Shown here piece after piece: positions 1-12,050 of a stretch of DNA of 64,000 bases. Position 1 is the first letter of the stretch, and every line of letters starts with the position of its first letter. The translations under genes and the position numbers were made by a program. Source of the DNA: Hippasteria phrygiana (Eukaryota; Echinodermata; Asteroidea; Valvatida; Goniasteridae); the NCBI GenBank assembly GCA_037893225.1, contig JAZGUH010000197.1:2480001-2544000 (forward strand). The letters are read 5' to 3'. Below the pieces are notes generated by a model. It was not told where the DNA came from. It searched no databases and worked only from the letters and a program-made list of their open reading frames with translations.

Positions 1-70
1 TAAAGCAAGTCCATACCCCAGGGAATTAGACAGGCATGGAGCAATAAATAGACGGTAATATGCACACAGA

Positions 71-101
71 TGGTGGTTGGGAAGAAAATAAACATTACGA
101 G
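71..101 (+). other. Hypervariable monomer cassette (first copy)
   Basis: Nearly all subtype-defining differences between monomers fall in this 31-bp segment, with sequence on both sides almost unchanged across the window. At least nine cassette forms recur (W, X, T, Y, Y2, Z, V, U, S). They differ by clustered substitutions around ggttgccggg and around tacgag, tgcgag or tatgat. Whether this is a site relaxed from selection, a conversion hotspot or a protein-binding site cannot be told from sequence alone. Confidence 0.8.
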
Positions 102-152
102 TTTTGAATTTTCTCCACAAGTTTTAACTCTAGGAAGCAGCCGATGATTGCA

Positions 153-187
153 ACATGTAGCGCTAGATCTAAGCTATCCATACATGT
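153..187 (+). other. Cluster of short dyad symmetries in every monomer (first copy)
   Basis: This stretch holds TAGCGCTA (158-165) overlapping TAGATCTA (164-171), both perfect 8-bp palindromes. They are flanked by ACATGT at 153-158 and again at 182-187. The outer ends form an inverted pair, ACATGTA and TACATGT, and TAGC (158-161) pairs with GCTA (173-176). The 158-171 core is preserved in nearly all copies; one loss is the agccct variant near 36,957. Known: centromeric satellites without a CENP-B box are often rich in short dyads. A role here is inference only. Confidence 0.7.
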
Positions 188-3012
188 CAAAATTTGTGCA
201 TTTGGTTGATATTTCATGCAATTATGAATGAGTAAAGCAAGTCCATACCCCAGGGAATTAGACAGGCATGGAGCAATAAATAGACGGTAATATGCACACA
301 GATGTTGGCAGGGAAGAAAATGAACATTGCGAGGTTTGAATTTTCTCCACAAGTTTTAACTCTAGGAAGCCGCCGATGATTGCAACATGTAGCGCTAGAT
401 CTAAGCTATCCATACATGTCAAAATTACTGCATTTGGTTGATATTCCATGCAATTATCAGTTAGTAAAGGAAGTCCATACCCCAGGGAATTAGACAGGCA
501 TGGAGCAATAAATAGCGGTAATATGCAAACAGATGATGGCCGCGAAGAAAATAAACATTATGATTTTTGAATTTTCTCCACAAGTTTTAACTCTAGGAAG
601 CCGCCGATGATTGCAACATGTAGCGCTAGATCTAAGCTATAAATACATGTCAAAATTTGTGCATTTGGTTGATATTTCATGCAATTATGAATGAGTAAAG
701 CAAGTCCATACCCAGGGAATTAGACAGGCATGGAGCAATAAATAGACGGTAATATGCACACAGATGTTGGCAGGGAAGAAAATGAACATTGCGAGTTTTG
801 AATTTTCTCCACAAGTTTTAACTCTAGGAAGCAGCCGATGATTGCAACATGTAGCGCTAGATCTAAGCTATCCATACATGTCAAAATTTGTGCATTTGGT
901 TGATATTTCATGCAATTATGAATGAGTAAAGCAAGTCCATACCCCAGGGAATTAGACAGGCATGGAGCAATAAATAGACGGTAATATGCACACAGATGTT
1001 GGCAGGGAAGAAAATGAACATTGCGAGGTTTGAATTTTCTCCACAAGTTTTAACTCTAGGAAGCCGCCGATGATTGCAACATGTAGCGCTAGATCTAAGA
1101 TATCCATACATGTCAAAATTACTGCATTTGGTTGATATTCCATGCAATTATCAGTTAGTAAAGGAAGTCCATACCCCAGGGAATTAGACAGGCATGGAGC
1201 AATAAATAGCGGTAATATGCAAACAGATGATGGCCGGGAAGAAAATAAACATTATGATTTTTGAATTTTCTCCACAAGTTTTAACTCTAGGAAGCCGCCG
1301 ATGATTGCAACATGTAGCGCTAGATCTAAGCTATCCATACATGTCAAAATTACTGCATTTGGTTGATATTTCATGCAATTATGAATGAGTAAAGCAAGTC
1401 CATACCCCAGGGAATTAGACAGGCATGGAGCAATAAATAGACGGTAATATGCACACAGATGGTTGCCGGGAAGAAAATGAACATTGCGAGGTTTGAATTT
1501 TCTCCACAAGTTTTAACTCTAGGAAGCCGCCGATGATTGCAACATGTAGCGCTAGATCTAAGATATCCATACATGTCAAAATTACTGCATTTGGTTGATA
1601 TTTCATGCAATTATGAATGAGTAAAGCAAGTCCATACCCCAGGGAATTAGACAGGCATGGAGCAATAAATAGACGGTAATATGCACACAGATGTTGGCCG
1701 GGAAGAAAATGAACATTGCGAGGTTTGAATTTTCTCCACAAGTTTTAACTCTAGGAAGCCGCCGATGATTGCAACATGTAGCGCTAGATCTAAGCTATCC
1801 ATACATGTCAAAATTTGTGCATTTGGTTGATATTTCATGCAATTATGAATGAGTAAAGCAAGTCCATACCCCAGGGAATTAGACAGGCATGGAGCAATAA
1901 ATAGACGGTAATATGCACACAGATGTTGGCAGGGAAGAAAATGAACATTGCGAGGTTTGAATTTTCTCCACAAGTTTTAACTCTAGGAAGCCGCCGATGA
2001 TTGCAACATGTAGCGCTAGATCTAAGATATCCATACATGTCAAAATTACTGCATTTGCTTGATATTTCATGCAATTATGAATGAGTAAAGCAAGTCCATA
2101 CCCCAGGGAATTAGACAGGCATGGAGCAATAAATAGACGGTAATATGCACACAGATGGTTGCCGGGAAGAAAATGAACATTGCGAGGTTTGAATTTTCTC
2201 CACAAGTTTTAACTCTAGGAAGCCGCCGATGATTGCAACATGTAGCGCTAGATCTAAGATATCCATACATGTCAAAATTACTGCATTTGGTTGATATTCC
2301 ATGCAATTATCAGTTAGTAAAGGAAGTCCATACCCCAGGGAATTAGACAGGCATGGAGCAATAAATAGCGGTAATATGCACACAGATGATGGCCGGGAAG
2401 AAAATAAACATTACGATTTTTGAATTTTCTCCACAAGTTTTAACTCTAGGAAGCCGCCGATGATTGCAACATGTAGCGCTAGATCTAAGCTATCCATACA
2501 TGTCAAAATTACTGCATTTGGTTGATATTTCATGCAATTATGAATGAGTAAAGCAAGTCCATACCCCAGGGAATTAGACAGGCATGGAGCAATAAATAGA
2601 CGGTAATATGCACACAGATGGTTGCCGGAAGGAAAATAAACATTACGAGTTTTGAATTTTCTCCACAAGTTTTAACTCTAGGAAGCAGCCGATGATTGCA
2701 ACATGTAGCGCTAGATCTAAGCTATCCATACATGTCAAAATTTGTGCATTTGGTTGATATTTCATGCAATTATGAATGAGTAAAGCAAGTCCATACCCCA
2801 GGGAATTAGACAGGCATGGAGCAATAAATAGACGGTAATATGCACACAGATGGTTGCCGGAAAGAAAATAAACATTACGAGTTTTGAATTTTCTCCACAA
2901 GTTTTAACTCTAGGAAGCCGCCGATGATTGCAACATGTAGCGCTAGATCTAAGCTATCCATACATGTCAAAATTACTGCATTTGGTTGATATTTCATGCA
3001 ATTATGAATGAG

Positions 3013-4172
3013 TAAAGCAAGTCCATACCCCAGGGAATTAGACAGGCATGGAGCAATAAATAGACGGTAATATGCACACAGATGGTTGCCGGAAGGAAAA
3101 TAAACATTACGAGTTTTGAATTTTCTCCACAAGTTTTAACTCTAGGAAGCAGCCGATGATTGCAACATGTAGCGCTAGATCTAAGCTATCCATACATGTC
3201 AAAATTTGTGCATTTGGTTGATATTTCATGCAATTATGAATGAGTAAAGCAAGTCCATACCCCAGGGAATTAGACAGGCATGGAGCAATAAATAGACGGT
3301 AATATGCACACAGATGGTTGCCGGGGAAGAAAATGAACATTGCGAGGTTTGAATTTTCTCCACAAGTTTTAACTCTAGGAAGCCGCCGATGATTGCAACA
3401 TGTAGCGCTAGATCTAAGATATCCATACATGTCAAAATTACTGCATTTGGTTGATATTCCATGCAATTATCAGTTAGTAAAGGAAGTCCATACCCCAGGG
3501 AATTAGACAGGCATGGAGCAATAAATAGCGGTAATATGCACACAGATGATGGCCGGGAAGAAAATAAACATTACGATTTTTGAATTTTCTCCACAAGTTT
3601 TAACTCTAGGAAGCAGCCGATGATTGCAACATGTAGCGCTAGATCTAAGCTATCCATACATGTCAAAATTTGTGCATTTGGTTGATATTTCATGCAATTA
3701 TGAATGAGTAAAGCAAGTCCATACCCCAGGGAATTAGACAGGCATGGAGCAATAAATAGACGGTAATATGCACACAGATGGTTGCCGGAAAGAAAATAAA
3801 CATTACGAGTTTTGAATTTTCTCCACAAGTTTTAACTCTAGGAAGCCGCCGATGATTGCAACATGTAGCGCTAGATCTAAGCTATCCATACATGTCAAAA
3901 TTACTGCATTTGGTTGATATTTCATGCAATTATGAATGAGTAAAGCAAGTCCATACCTCAGGGAATTAGACAGGCATGGAGCAATAAATAGACGGTAATA
4001 TGCACACAGATGGTTGCCGGGAAGAAAATGAACATTGCGAGGTTTGAATTTTCTCCACAAGTTTTAACTCTAGGAAGCCGCCGATGATTGCAACATGTAG
4101 CGCTAGATCTAAGCTATCCATACATGTCAAAATTACTGCATTTGGTTGATATTTCATGCAATTATGAATGAG
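3013..4172 (+). repeat. Irregular five-monomer stretch between HOR copies
   Basis: The order is Z, Y (233 bp, with an extra G near 3,322), U, Z, Y. The last Y carries the cctca variant of the C-run near 3,957. This stretch matches no complete HOR unit in the window, but each monomer matches a known subtype. The U monomer at 3,478 has a cag-type right half, unlike the U monomers inside the 13-mer. Confidence 0.75.
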
Positions 4173-6257
4173 TAAAGCAAGTCCATACCCCAGGGAATTA
4201 GACAGGCATGGAGCAATAAATAGACGGTAATATGCACACAGATGGTTGCCGGAAAGAAAATAAACATTACGAGTTTTGAATTTTCTCCACAAGTTTTAAC
4301 TCTAGGAAGCCGCCGATGATTGCAACATGTAGCGCTAGATCTAAGCTATCCATACATGTCAAAATTACTGCATTTGCTTGATATTTCATGCAATTATGAA
4401 TGAGTAAAGCAAGTCCATACCCCAGGGAATTAGACAGGCATGGAGCAATAAATAGACGGTAATATGCACACAGATGGTGGTTGGGAAGAAAATAAACATG
4501 ACGAGTTTTGAATTTTCTCCACAAGTTTTAACTCTAGGAAGCAGCCGATGATTGCAACATGTAGCGCTAGATCTAAGCTATCCATACATGTCAAAATTTG
4601 TGCATTTGGTTGATATTTCATGCAATTATGAATGAGTAAAGCAAGTCCATACCCCAGGGAATTAGACAGGCATGGAGCAATAAATAGACGGTAATATGCA
4701 CACAGATGTTGGCAGGGAAGAAAATGAACATTGCGAGGTTTGAATTTTCTCCACAAGTTTTAACTCTAGGAAGCCGCCGATGATTGCAACATGTAGCGCT
4801 AGATCTAAGCTATCCATACATGTCAAAATTACTGCATTTGGTTGATATTCCATGCAATTATCAGTTAGTAAAGGAAGTCCATACCCCAGGGAATTAGACA
4901 GGCATGGAGCAATAAATAGCGGTAATATGCAAACAGATGATGGCCGCGAAGAAAATAAACATTATGATTTTTGAATTTTCTCCACAAGTTTTAACTCTAG
5001 GAAGCCGCCGATGATTGCAACATGTAGCGCTAGATCTAAGCTATAAATACATGTCAAAATTTGTGCATTTGGTTGATATTTCATGCAATTATGAATGAGT
5101 AAAGCAAGTCCATACCCAGGGAATTAGACAGGCATGGAGCAATAAATAGACGGTAATATGCACACAGATGTTGGCAGGGAAGAAAATGAACATTGCGAGT
5201 TTTGAATTTTCTCCACAAGTTTTAACTCTAGGAAGCAGCCGATGATTGCAACATGTAGCGCTAGATCTAAGCTATCCATACATGTCAAAATTTGTGCATT
5301 TGGTTGATATTTCATGCAATTATGAATGAGTAAAGCAAGTCCATACCCCAGGGAATTAGACAGGCATGGAGCAATAAATAGACGGTAATATGCACACAGA
5401 TGTTGGCAGGGAAGAAAATGAACATTGCGAGGTTTGAATTTTCTCCACAAGTTTTAACTCTAGGAAGCCGCCGATGATTGCAACATGTAGCGCTAGATCT
5501 AAGATATCCATACATGTCAAAATTACTGCATTTGGTTGATATTCCATGCAATTATCAGTTAGTAAAGGAAGTCCATACCCCAGGGAATTAGACAGGCATG
5601 GAGCAATAAATAGCGGTAATATGCAAACAGATGATGGCCGGGAAGAAAATAAACATTATGATTTTTGAATTTTCTCCACAAGTTTTAACTCTAGGAAGCC
5701 GCCGATGATTGCAACATGTAGCGCTAGATCTAAGCTATCCATACATGTCAACATTACTGCATTTGGTTGATATTTCATGCAATTATGAATGAGTAAAGCA
5801 AGTCCATACCCCAGGGAATTAGACAGGCATGGAGCAATAAATAGACGGTAATATGCACACAGATGGTTGCCGGGAAGAAAATGAACATTGCGAGGTTTGA
5901 ATTTTCTCCACAAGTTTTAACTCTAGGAAGCCGCCGATGATTGCAACATGTAGCGCTAGATCTAAGATATCCATACATGTCAAAATTACTGCATTTGGTT
6001 GATATTTCATGCAATTATGAATGAGTAAAGCAAGTCCATACCCCAGGGAATTAGACAGGCATGGAGCAATAAATAGACGGTAATATGCACACAGATGTTG
6101 GCCGGGAAGAAAATGAACATTGCGAGGTTTGAATTTTCTCCACAAGTTTTAACTCTAGGAAGCCGCCGATGATTGCAACATGTAGCGCTAGATCTAAGCT
6201 ATCCATACATGTCAAAATTTGTGCATTTGGTTGATATTTCATGCAATTATGAATGAG
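4173..6257 (+). repeat. 9-mer higher-order repeat, copy 1 of a tandem pair
   Basis: The order is Z (gcttg variant), W (tgacgag), X, V, X, X, V, Y, T, for 2,085 bp. Eight of the nine monomers (4,405-6,257) are the first eight of the 13-mer, offset 4,404 bp from window start. The second V monomer carries tcaacattactg near 5,750, a private change shared with the next 9-mer copy, so the pair duplicated after that change arose. Confidence 0.88.
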
Positions 6258-8342
6258 TAAAGCAAGTCCATACCCCAGGGAATTAGACAGGCATGGAGCA
6301 ATAAATAGACGGTAATATGCACACAGATGGTTGCCGGAAAGAAAATAAACATTACGAGTTTTGAATTTTCTCCACAAGTTTTAACTCTAGGAAGCCGCCG
6401 ATGATTGCAACATGTAGCGCTAGATCTAAGCTATCCATACATGTCAAAATTACTGCATTTGCTTGATATTTCATGCAATTATGAATGAGTAAAGCAAGTC
6501 CATACCCCAGGGAATTAGACAGGCATGGAGCAATAAATAGACGGTAATATGCACACAGATGGTGGTTGGGAAGAAAATAAACATGACGAGTTTTGAATTT
6601 TCTCCACAAGTTTTAACTCTAGGAAGCAGCCGATGATTGCAACATGTAGCGCTAGATCTAAGCTATCCATACATGTCAAAATTTGTGCATTTGGTTGATA
6701 TTTCATGCAATTATGAATGAGTAAAGCAAGTCCATACCCCAGGGAATTAGACAGGCATGGAGCAATAAATAGACGGTAATATGCACACAGATGTTGGCAG
6801 GGAAGAAAATGAACATTGCGAGGTTTGAATTTTCTCCACAAGTTTTAACTCTAGGAAGCCGCCGATGATTGCAACATGTAGCGCTAGATCTAAGCTATCC
6901 ATACATGTCAAAATTACTGCATTTGGTTGATATTCCATGCAATTATCAGTTAGTAAAGGAAGTCCATACCCCAGGGAATTAGACAGGCATGGAGCAATAA
7001 ATAGCGGTAATATGCAAACAGATGATGGCCGCGAAGAAAATAAACATTATGATTTTTGAATTTTCTCCACAAGTTTTAACTCTAGGAAGCCGCCGATGAT
7101 TGCAACATGTAGCGCTAGATCTAAGCTATAAATACATGTCAAAATTTGTGCATTTGGTTGATATTTCATGCAATTATGAATGAGTAAAGCAAGTCCATAC
7201 CCAGGGAATTAGACAGGCATGGAGCAATAAATAGACGGTAATATGCACACAGATGTTGGCAGGGAAGAAAATGAACATTGCGAGTTTTGAATTTTCTCCA
7301 CAAGTTTTAACTCTAGGAAGCAGCCGATGATTGCAACATGTAGCGCTAGATCTAAGCTATCCATACATGTCAAAATTTGTGCATTTGGTTGATATTTCAT
7401 GCAATTATGAATGAGTAAAGCAAGTCCATACCCCAGGGAATTAGACAGGCATGGAGCAATAAATAGACGGTAATATGCACACAGATGTTGGCAGGGAAGA
7501 AAATGAACATTGCGAGGTTTGAATTTTCTCCACAAGTTTTAACTCTAGGAAGCCGCCGATGATTGCAACATGTAGCGCTAGATCTAAGATATCCATACAT
7601 GTCAAAATTACTGCATTTGGTTGATATTCCATGCAATTATCAGTTAGTAAAGGAAGTCCATACCCCAGGGAATTAGACAGGCATGGAGCAATAAATAGCG
7701 GTAATATGCAAACAGATGATGGCCGGGAAGAAAATAAACATTATGATTTTTGAATTTTCTCCACAAGTTTTAACTCTAGGAAGCCGCCGATGATTGCAAC
7801 ATGTAGCGCTAGATCTAAGCTATCCATACATGTCAACATTACTGCATTTGGTTGATATTTCATGCAATTATGAATGAGTAAAGCAAGTCCATACCCCAGG
7901 GAATTAGACAGGCATGGAGCAATAAATAGACGGTAATATGCACACAGATGGTTGCCGGGAAGAAAATGAACATTGCGAGGTTTGAATTTTCTCCACAAGT
8001 TTTAACTCTAGGAAGCCGCCGATGATTGCAACATGTAGCGCTAGATCTAAGATATCCATACATGTCAAAATTACTGCATTTGGTTGATATTTCATGCAAT
8101 TATGAATGAGTAAAGCAAGTCCATACCCCAGGGAATTAGACAGGCATGGAGCAATAAATAGACGGTAATATGCACACAGATGTTGGCCGGGAAGAAAATG
8201 AACATTGCGAGGTTTGAATTTTCTCCACAAGTTTTAACTCTAGGAAGCCGCCGATGATTGCAACATGTAGCGCTAGATCTAAGCTATCCATACATGTCAA
8301 AATTTGTGCATTTGGTTGATATTTCATGCAATTATGAATGAG
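6258..8342 (+). repeat. 9-mer higher-order repeat, copy 2 of a tandem pair
   Basis: This repeats the unit starting at 4,173 with a constant offset of 2,085 bp, including the tgacgag W monomer, the ctataaatac marker near 7,126, the short C-run near 7,199 and the tcaacattactg change near 7,836. I saw no difference between the two copies. From 6,490 it also runs into the second copy of the 13-mer. Confidence 0.88.
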
Positions 8343-9501
8343 TAAAGCAAGTCCATACCCCAGGGAATTAGACAGGCATGGAGCAATAAATAGACGGTAA
8401 TATGCACACAGATGTTGGCAGGGAAGAAAATGAACATTGCGAGGTTTGAATTTTCTCCACAAGTTTTAACTCTAGGAAGCCGCCGATGATTGCAACATGT
8501 AGCGCTAGATCTAAGATATCCATACATGTCAAAATTACTGCATTTGCTTGATATTTCATGCAATTATGAATGAGTAAAGCAAGTCCATACCCCAGGGAAT
8601 TAGACAGGCATGGAGCAATAAATAGACGGTAATATGCACACAGATGGTTGCCGGGAAGAAAATGAACATTGCGAGGTTTGAATTTTCTCCACAAGTTTTA
8701 ACTCTAGGAAGCCGCCGATGATTGCAACATGTAGCGCTAGATCTAAGATATCCATACATGTCAAAATTACTGCATTTGGTTGATATTCCATGCAATTATC
8801 AGTTAGTAAAGGAAGTCCATACCCCAGGGAATTAGACAGGCATGGAGCAATAAATAGCGGTAATATGCACACAGATGATGGCCGGGAAGAAAATAAACAT
8901 TACGATTTTTGAATTTTCTCCACAAGTTTTAACTCTAGGAAGCCGCCGATGATTGCAACATGTAGCGCTAGATCTAAGCTATCCATACATGTCAAAATTA
9001 CTGCATTTGGTTGATATTTCATGCAATTATGAATGAGTAAAGCAAGTCCATACCCCAGGGAATTAGACAGGCATGGAGCAATAAATAGACGGTAATATGC
9101 ACACAGATGGTTGCCGGAAGGAAAATAAACATTACGAGTTTTGAATTTTCTCCACAAGTTTTAACTCTAGGAAGCAGCCGATGATTGCAACATGTAGCGC
9201 TAGATCTAAGCTATCCATACATGTCAAAATTTGTGCATTTGGTTGATATTTCATGCAATTATGAATGAGTAAAGCAAGTCCATACCCCAGGGAATTAGAC
9301 AGGCATGGAGCAATAAATAGACGGTAATATGCACACAGATGGTTGCCGGAAAGAAAATAAACATTACGAGTTTTGAATTTTCTCCACAAGTTTTAACTCT
9401 AGGAAGCCGCCGATGATTGCAACATGTAGCGCTAGATCTAAGCTATCCATACATGTCAAAATTACTGCATTTGGTTGATATTTCATGCAATTATGAATGA
9501 G
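6490..9501 (+). repeat. 13-mer higher-order repeat, copy 2
   Basis: The same monomer order and length (3,012 bp) as copy 1, at an offset of 6,489 bp. Its first eight monomers belong to the second 9-mer. The last five (X, Y, U, Z, Z, from 8,343) match 1,854-3,012. Only scattered single-base differences separate it from copy 1, such as tgacgag in the W monomer. Confidence 0.87.
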
Positions 9502-12050
9502 TAAAGCAAGTCCATACCTCAGGGAATTAGACAGGCATGGAGCAATAAATAGACGGTAATATGCACACAGATGGTTGCCGGGAAGAAAATGAACATTGCG
9601 AGGTTTGAATTTTCTCCACAAGTTTTAACTCTAGGAAGCCGCCGATGATTGCAACATGTAGCGCTAGATCTAAGATATCCATACATGTCAAAATTACTGC
9701 ATTTGGTTGATATTTTATGCAATTATGAATGAGTAAAGCAAGTCCATACCCCAGGGAATTAGACAGGCATGGAGCAATAAATAGACGGTAATATGCACAC
9801 AGATGGTTGCCAGAAAGAAAATAAACATTACGAGTTTTGAATTTTCTCCACAAGTTTTAACTCTAGGAAGCCGCCGATGATTGCAACATGTAGCGCTAGA
9901 TCTAAGCTATCCATACATGTCAAAATTACTGCATTTGCTTGATATTTCATGCAATTATGAATGAGTAAAGCAAGTCCATACCCCAGGGAATTAGACAGGC
10001 ATGGAGCAATAAATAGACGGTAATATGCACACAGATGGTGGTTGGGAAGAAAATAAACATTACGAGTTTTGAATTTTCTCCACAAGTTTTAACTCTAGGA
10101 AGCAGCCGATGATTGCAACATGTAGCGCTAGATCTAAGCTATCCATACATGTCAAAATTTGTGCATTTGGTTGATATTTCATGCAATTATGAATGAGTAA
10201 AGCAAGTCCATACCCCAGGGAATTAGACAGGCATGGAGCAATAAATAGACGGTAATATGCACACAGATGTTGGCAGGGAAGAAAATGAACATTGCGAGGT
10301 TTGAATTTTCTCCACAAGTTTTAACTCTAGGAAGCCGCCGATGATTGCAACATGTAGCGCTAGATCTAAGATATCCATACATGTCAAAATTACTGCATTT
10401 GGTTGATATTCCATGCAATTATCAGTTAGTAAAGGAAGTCCATACCCCAGGGAATTAGACAGGCATGGAGCAATAAATAGCGGTAATATGCAAACAGATG
10501 ATGGCCGGGAAGAAAATAAACATTATGATTTTTGAATTTTCTCCACAAGTTTTAACTCTAGGAAGCCGCCGATGATTGCAACATGTAGCGCTAGATCTAA
10601 GCTATCCATACATGTCAAAATTACTGCATTTGGTTGATATTTCATGCAATTATGAATGAGTAAAGCAAGTCCATACCCCAGGAAATTAGACAGGCATGGA
10701 GCAATAAATAGACGGTAATATGCACACAGATGGTTGCCGGGAAGAAAATAAACATTGCGAGGGTTGAATTTTCTCCACAAGTTTTAACTCTAGGAAGCAG
10801 CCGATGATTGCAACATGTAGCGCTAGATCTAAGCTATAAATACATGTCAAAATTTGTGCATTTGGTTGATATTTCATGCAATTATGAATGAGTAAAGCAA
10901 GTCCATACCCAGGGAATTAGACAGGCATGGAGCAATAAATAGACGGTAATATGCACACAGATGTTGGCAGGGAAGAAAATGAACATTGCGAGTTTTGAAT
11001 TTTCTCCACAAGTTTTAACTCTAGGAAGCAGCCGATGATTGCAACATGTAGCGCTAGATCTAAGCTATCCATACATGTCAAAATTTGTGCATTTGGTTGA
11101 TATTTCATGCAATTATGAATGAGTAAAGCAAGTCCATACCCCAGGGAATTAGACAGGCATGGAGCAATAAATAGACGGTAATATACACACAGATGTTGGC
11201 AGGGAAGAAAATGAACATTGCGAGGTTTGAATTTTCTCCACAAGTTTTAACTCTAGGAAGCCGCCGATGATTGCAACATGTAGCGCTAGATCTAAGATAT
11301 CCATACATGTCAAAATTACTGCATTTGGTTGATATTCCATGCAATTATCAGTTAGTAAAGGAAGTCCATACCCCAGGGAATTAGACAGGCATGGAGCAAT
11401 AAATAGCGGTAATATGCAAACAGATGATGGCCGGGAAGAAAATAAACATTATGATTTTTGAATTTTCTCCACAAGTTTTAACTCTAGGAAGCCGCCGATG
11501 ATTGCAACATGTAGCGCTAGATCTAAGCTATCCATACATGTCAAAATTACTGCATTTGGTTGATATTTCATGCAATTATGAATGAGTAAAGCAAGTCCAT
11601 ACCCCAGGGAATTAGACAGGCATGGAGCAATAAATAGACGGTAATATGCACACAGATGGTTGCCGGGAAGAAAATGAACATTGCGAGGTTTGAATTTTCT
11701 CCACAAGTTTTAACTCTAGGAAGCCGCCGATGATTGCAACATGTAGCGCTAGATCTAAGATATCCATACATGTCAAAATTACTGCATTTGGTTGATATTT
11801 CATGCAATTATGAATGAGTAAAGCAAGTCCATACCCCAGGGAATTAGACAGGCATGGAGCAATAAATAGACGGTAATATGCACACAGATGGTTGCCGGAA
11901 AGAAAATAAACATTACGAGTTTTGAATTTTCTCCACAAGTTTTAACTCTAGGAAGCCGCCGATGATTGCAACATGTAGCGCTAGATCTAAGCTATCCATA
12001 CATGTCAAAATTACTGCATTTGCTTGATATTTCATGCAATTATGAATGAG
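9502..12050 (+). repeat. Eleven-monomer mosaic between 13-mer copies 2 and 3
   Basis: The order is Y (cctca C-run), Z, W, X, V, Y2, X, X, V, Y, Z. The first monomer ends tattttatg near 9,715 where the norm is tatttcatg. The Y2 monomer at 10,661 has two private changes, caggaaatt and gcgagggttg, seen again only near 51,364 and 61,737. The X at 11,124 has atacacac instead of atgcacac. Runs of 3-5 monomers match other HORs, but no complete unit is present. Confidence 0.8.

Larger units (their letters stand above)
1..232 (+). repeat. Reference monomer (type W) and its internal map
   Basis: This copy serves as the coordinate frame. Positions 1-20 are the head, with a C-run (cccca, or ccca in 8 copies). 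Positions 34-60 contain the sites of the recurrent 7-bp and 10-bp deletions. Positions 71-101 are the hypervariable cassette used to name subtypes. Positions 102-137 are almost invariant. Positions 138-140 alternate between cag and ccg. Positions 143-173 are almost invariant and rich in short palindromes. Positions 174-179 read ctatcc, atatcc, ctatca or ctataa. Positions 191-197 read aatttgt, aattact, aatgtgt or acatttg. Position 204 is g or c. Positions 213-232 have two alternative tails, ending gaatgag or cagttag. The start phase is arbitrary. Confidence 0.9.
1..3012 (+). repeat. 13-mer higher-order repeat, copy 1
   Basis: The monomer order is W, X, V, X, X, V, Y, T, X, Y, U, Z, Z. The length of 3,012 equals 13 x 232 minus four single-base losses: three V/U monomers and one ccca C-run. 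Diagnostic markers are ctataaatac in the third monomer and the shortened C-run that follows it at about 710. The same order reappears at 6,490 and 12,051, which defines it as a HOR. Its first monomer has tacgag where copies 2 and 3 have tgacgag. Confidence 0.88.

Noticed and set aside
95..352. Minus-strand reading frames of 62-160 codons in almost every monomer, with peptides starting MWRKFK, MHGIS or MEYQPN
   Set aside because: They tile the array at the repeat period in shifting frames. 232 is not a multiple of three, so each frame closes in the next copy. Many starts are TTG (for example in ttgtggagaaaattc) or GTG. Variation sits in blocks without codon periodicity. No known domain is recognisable, so I call no CDS.
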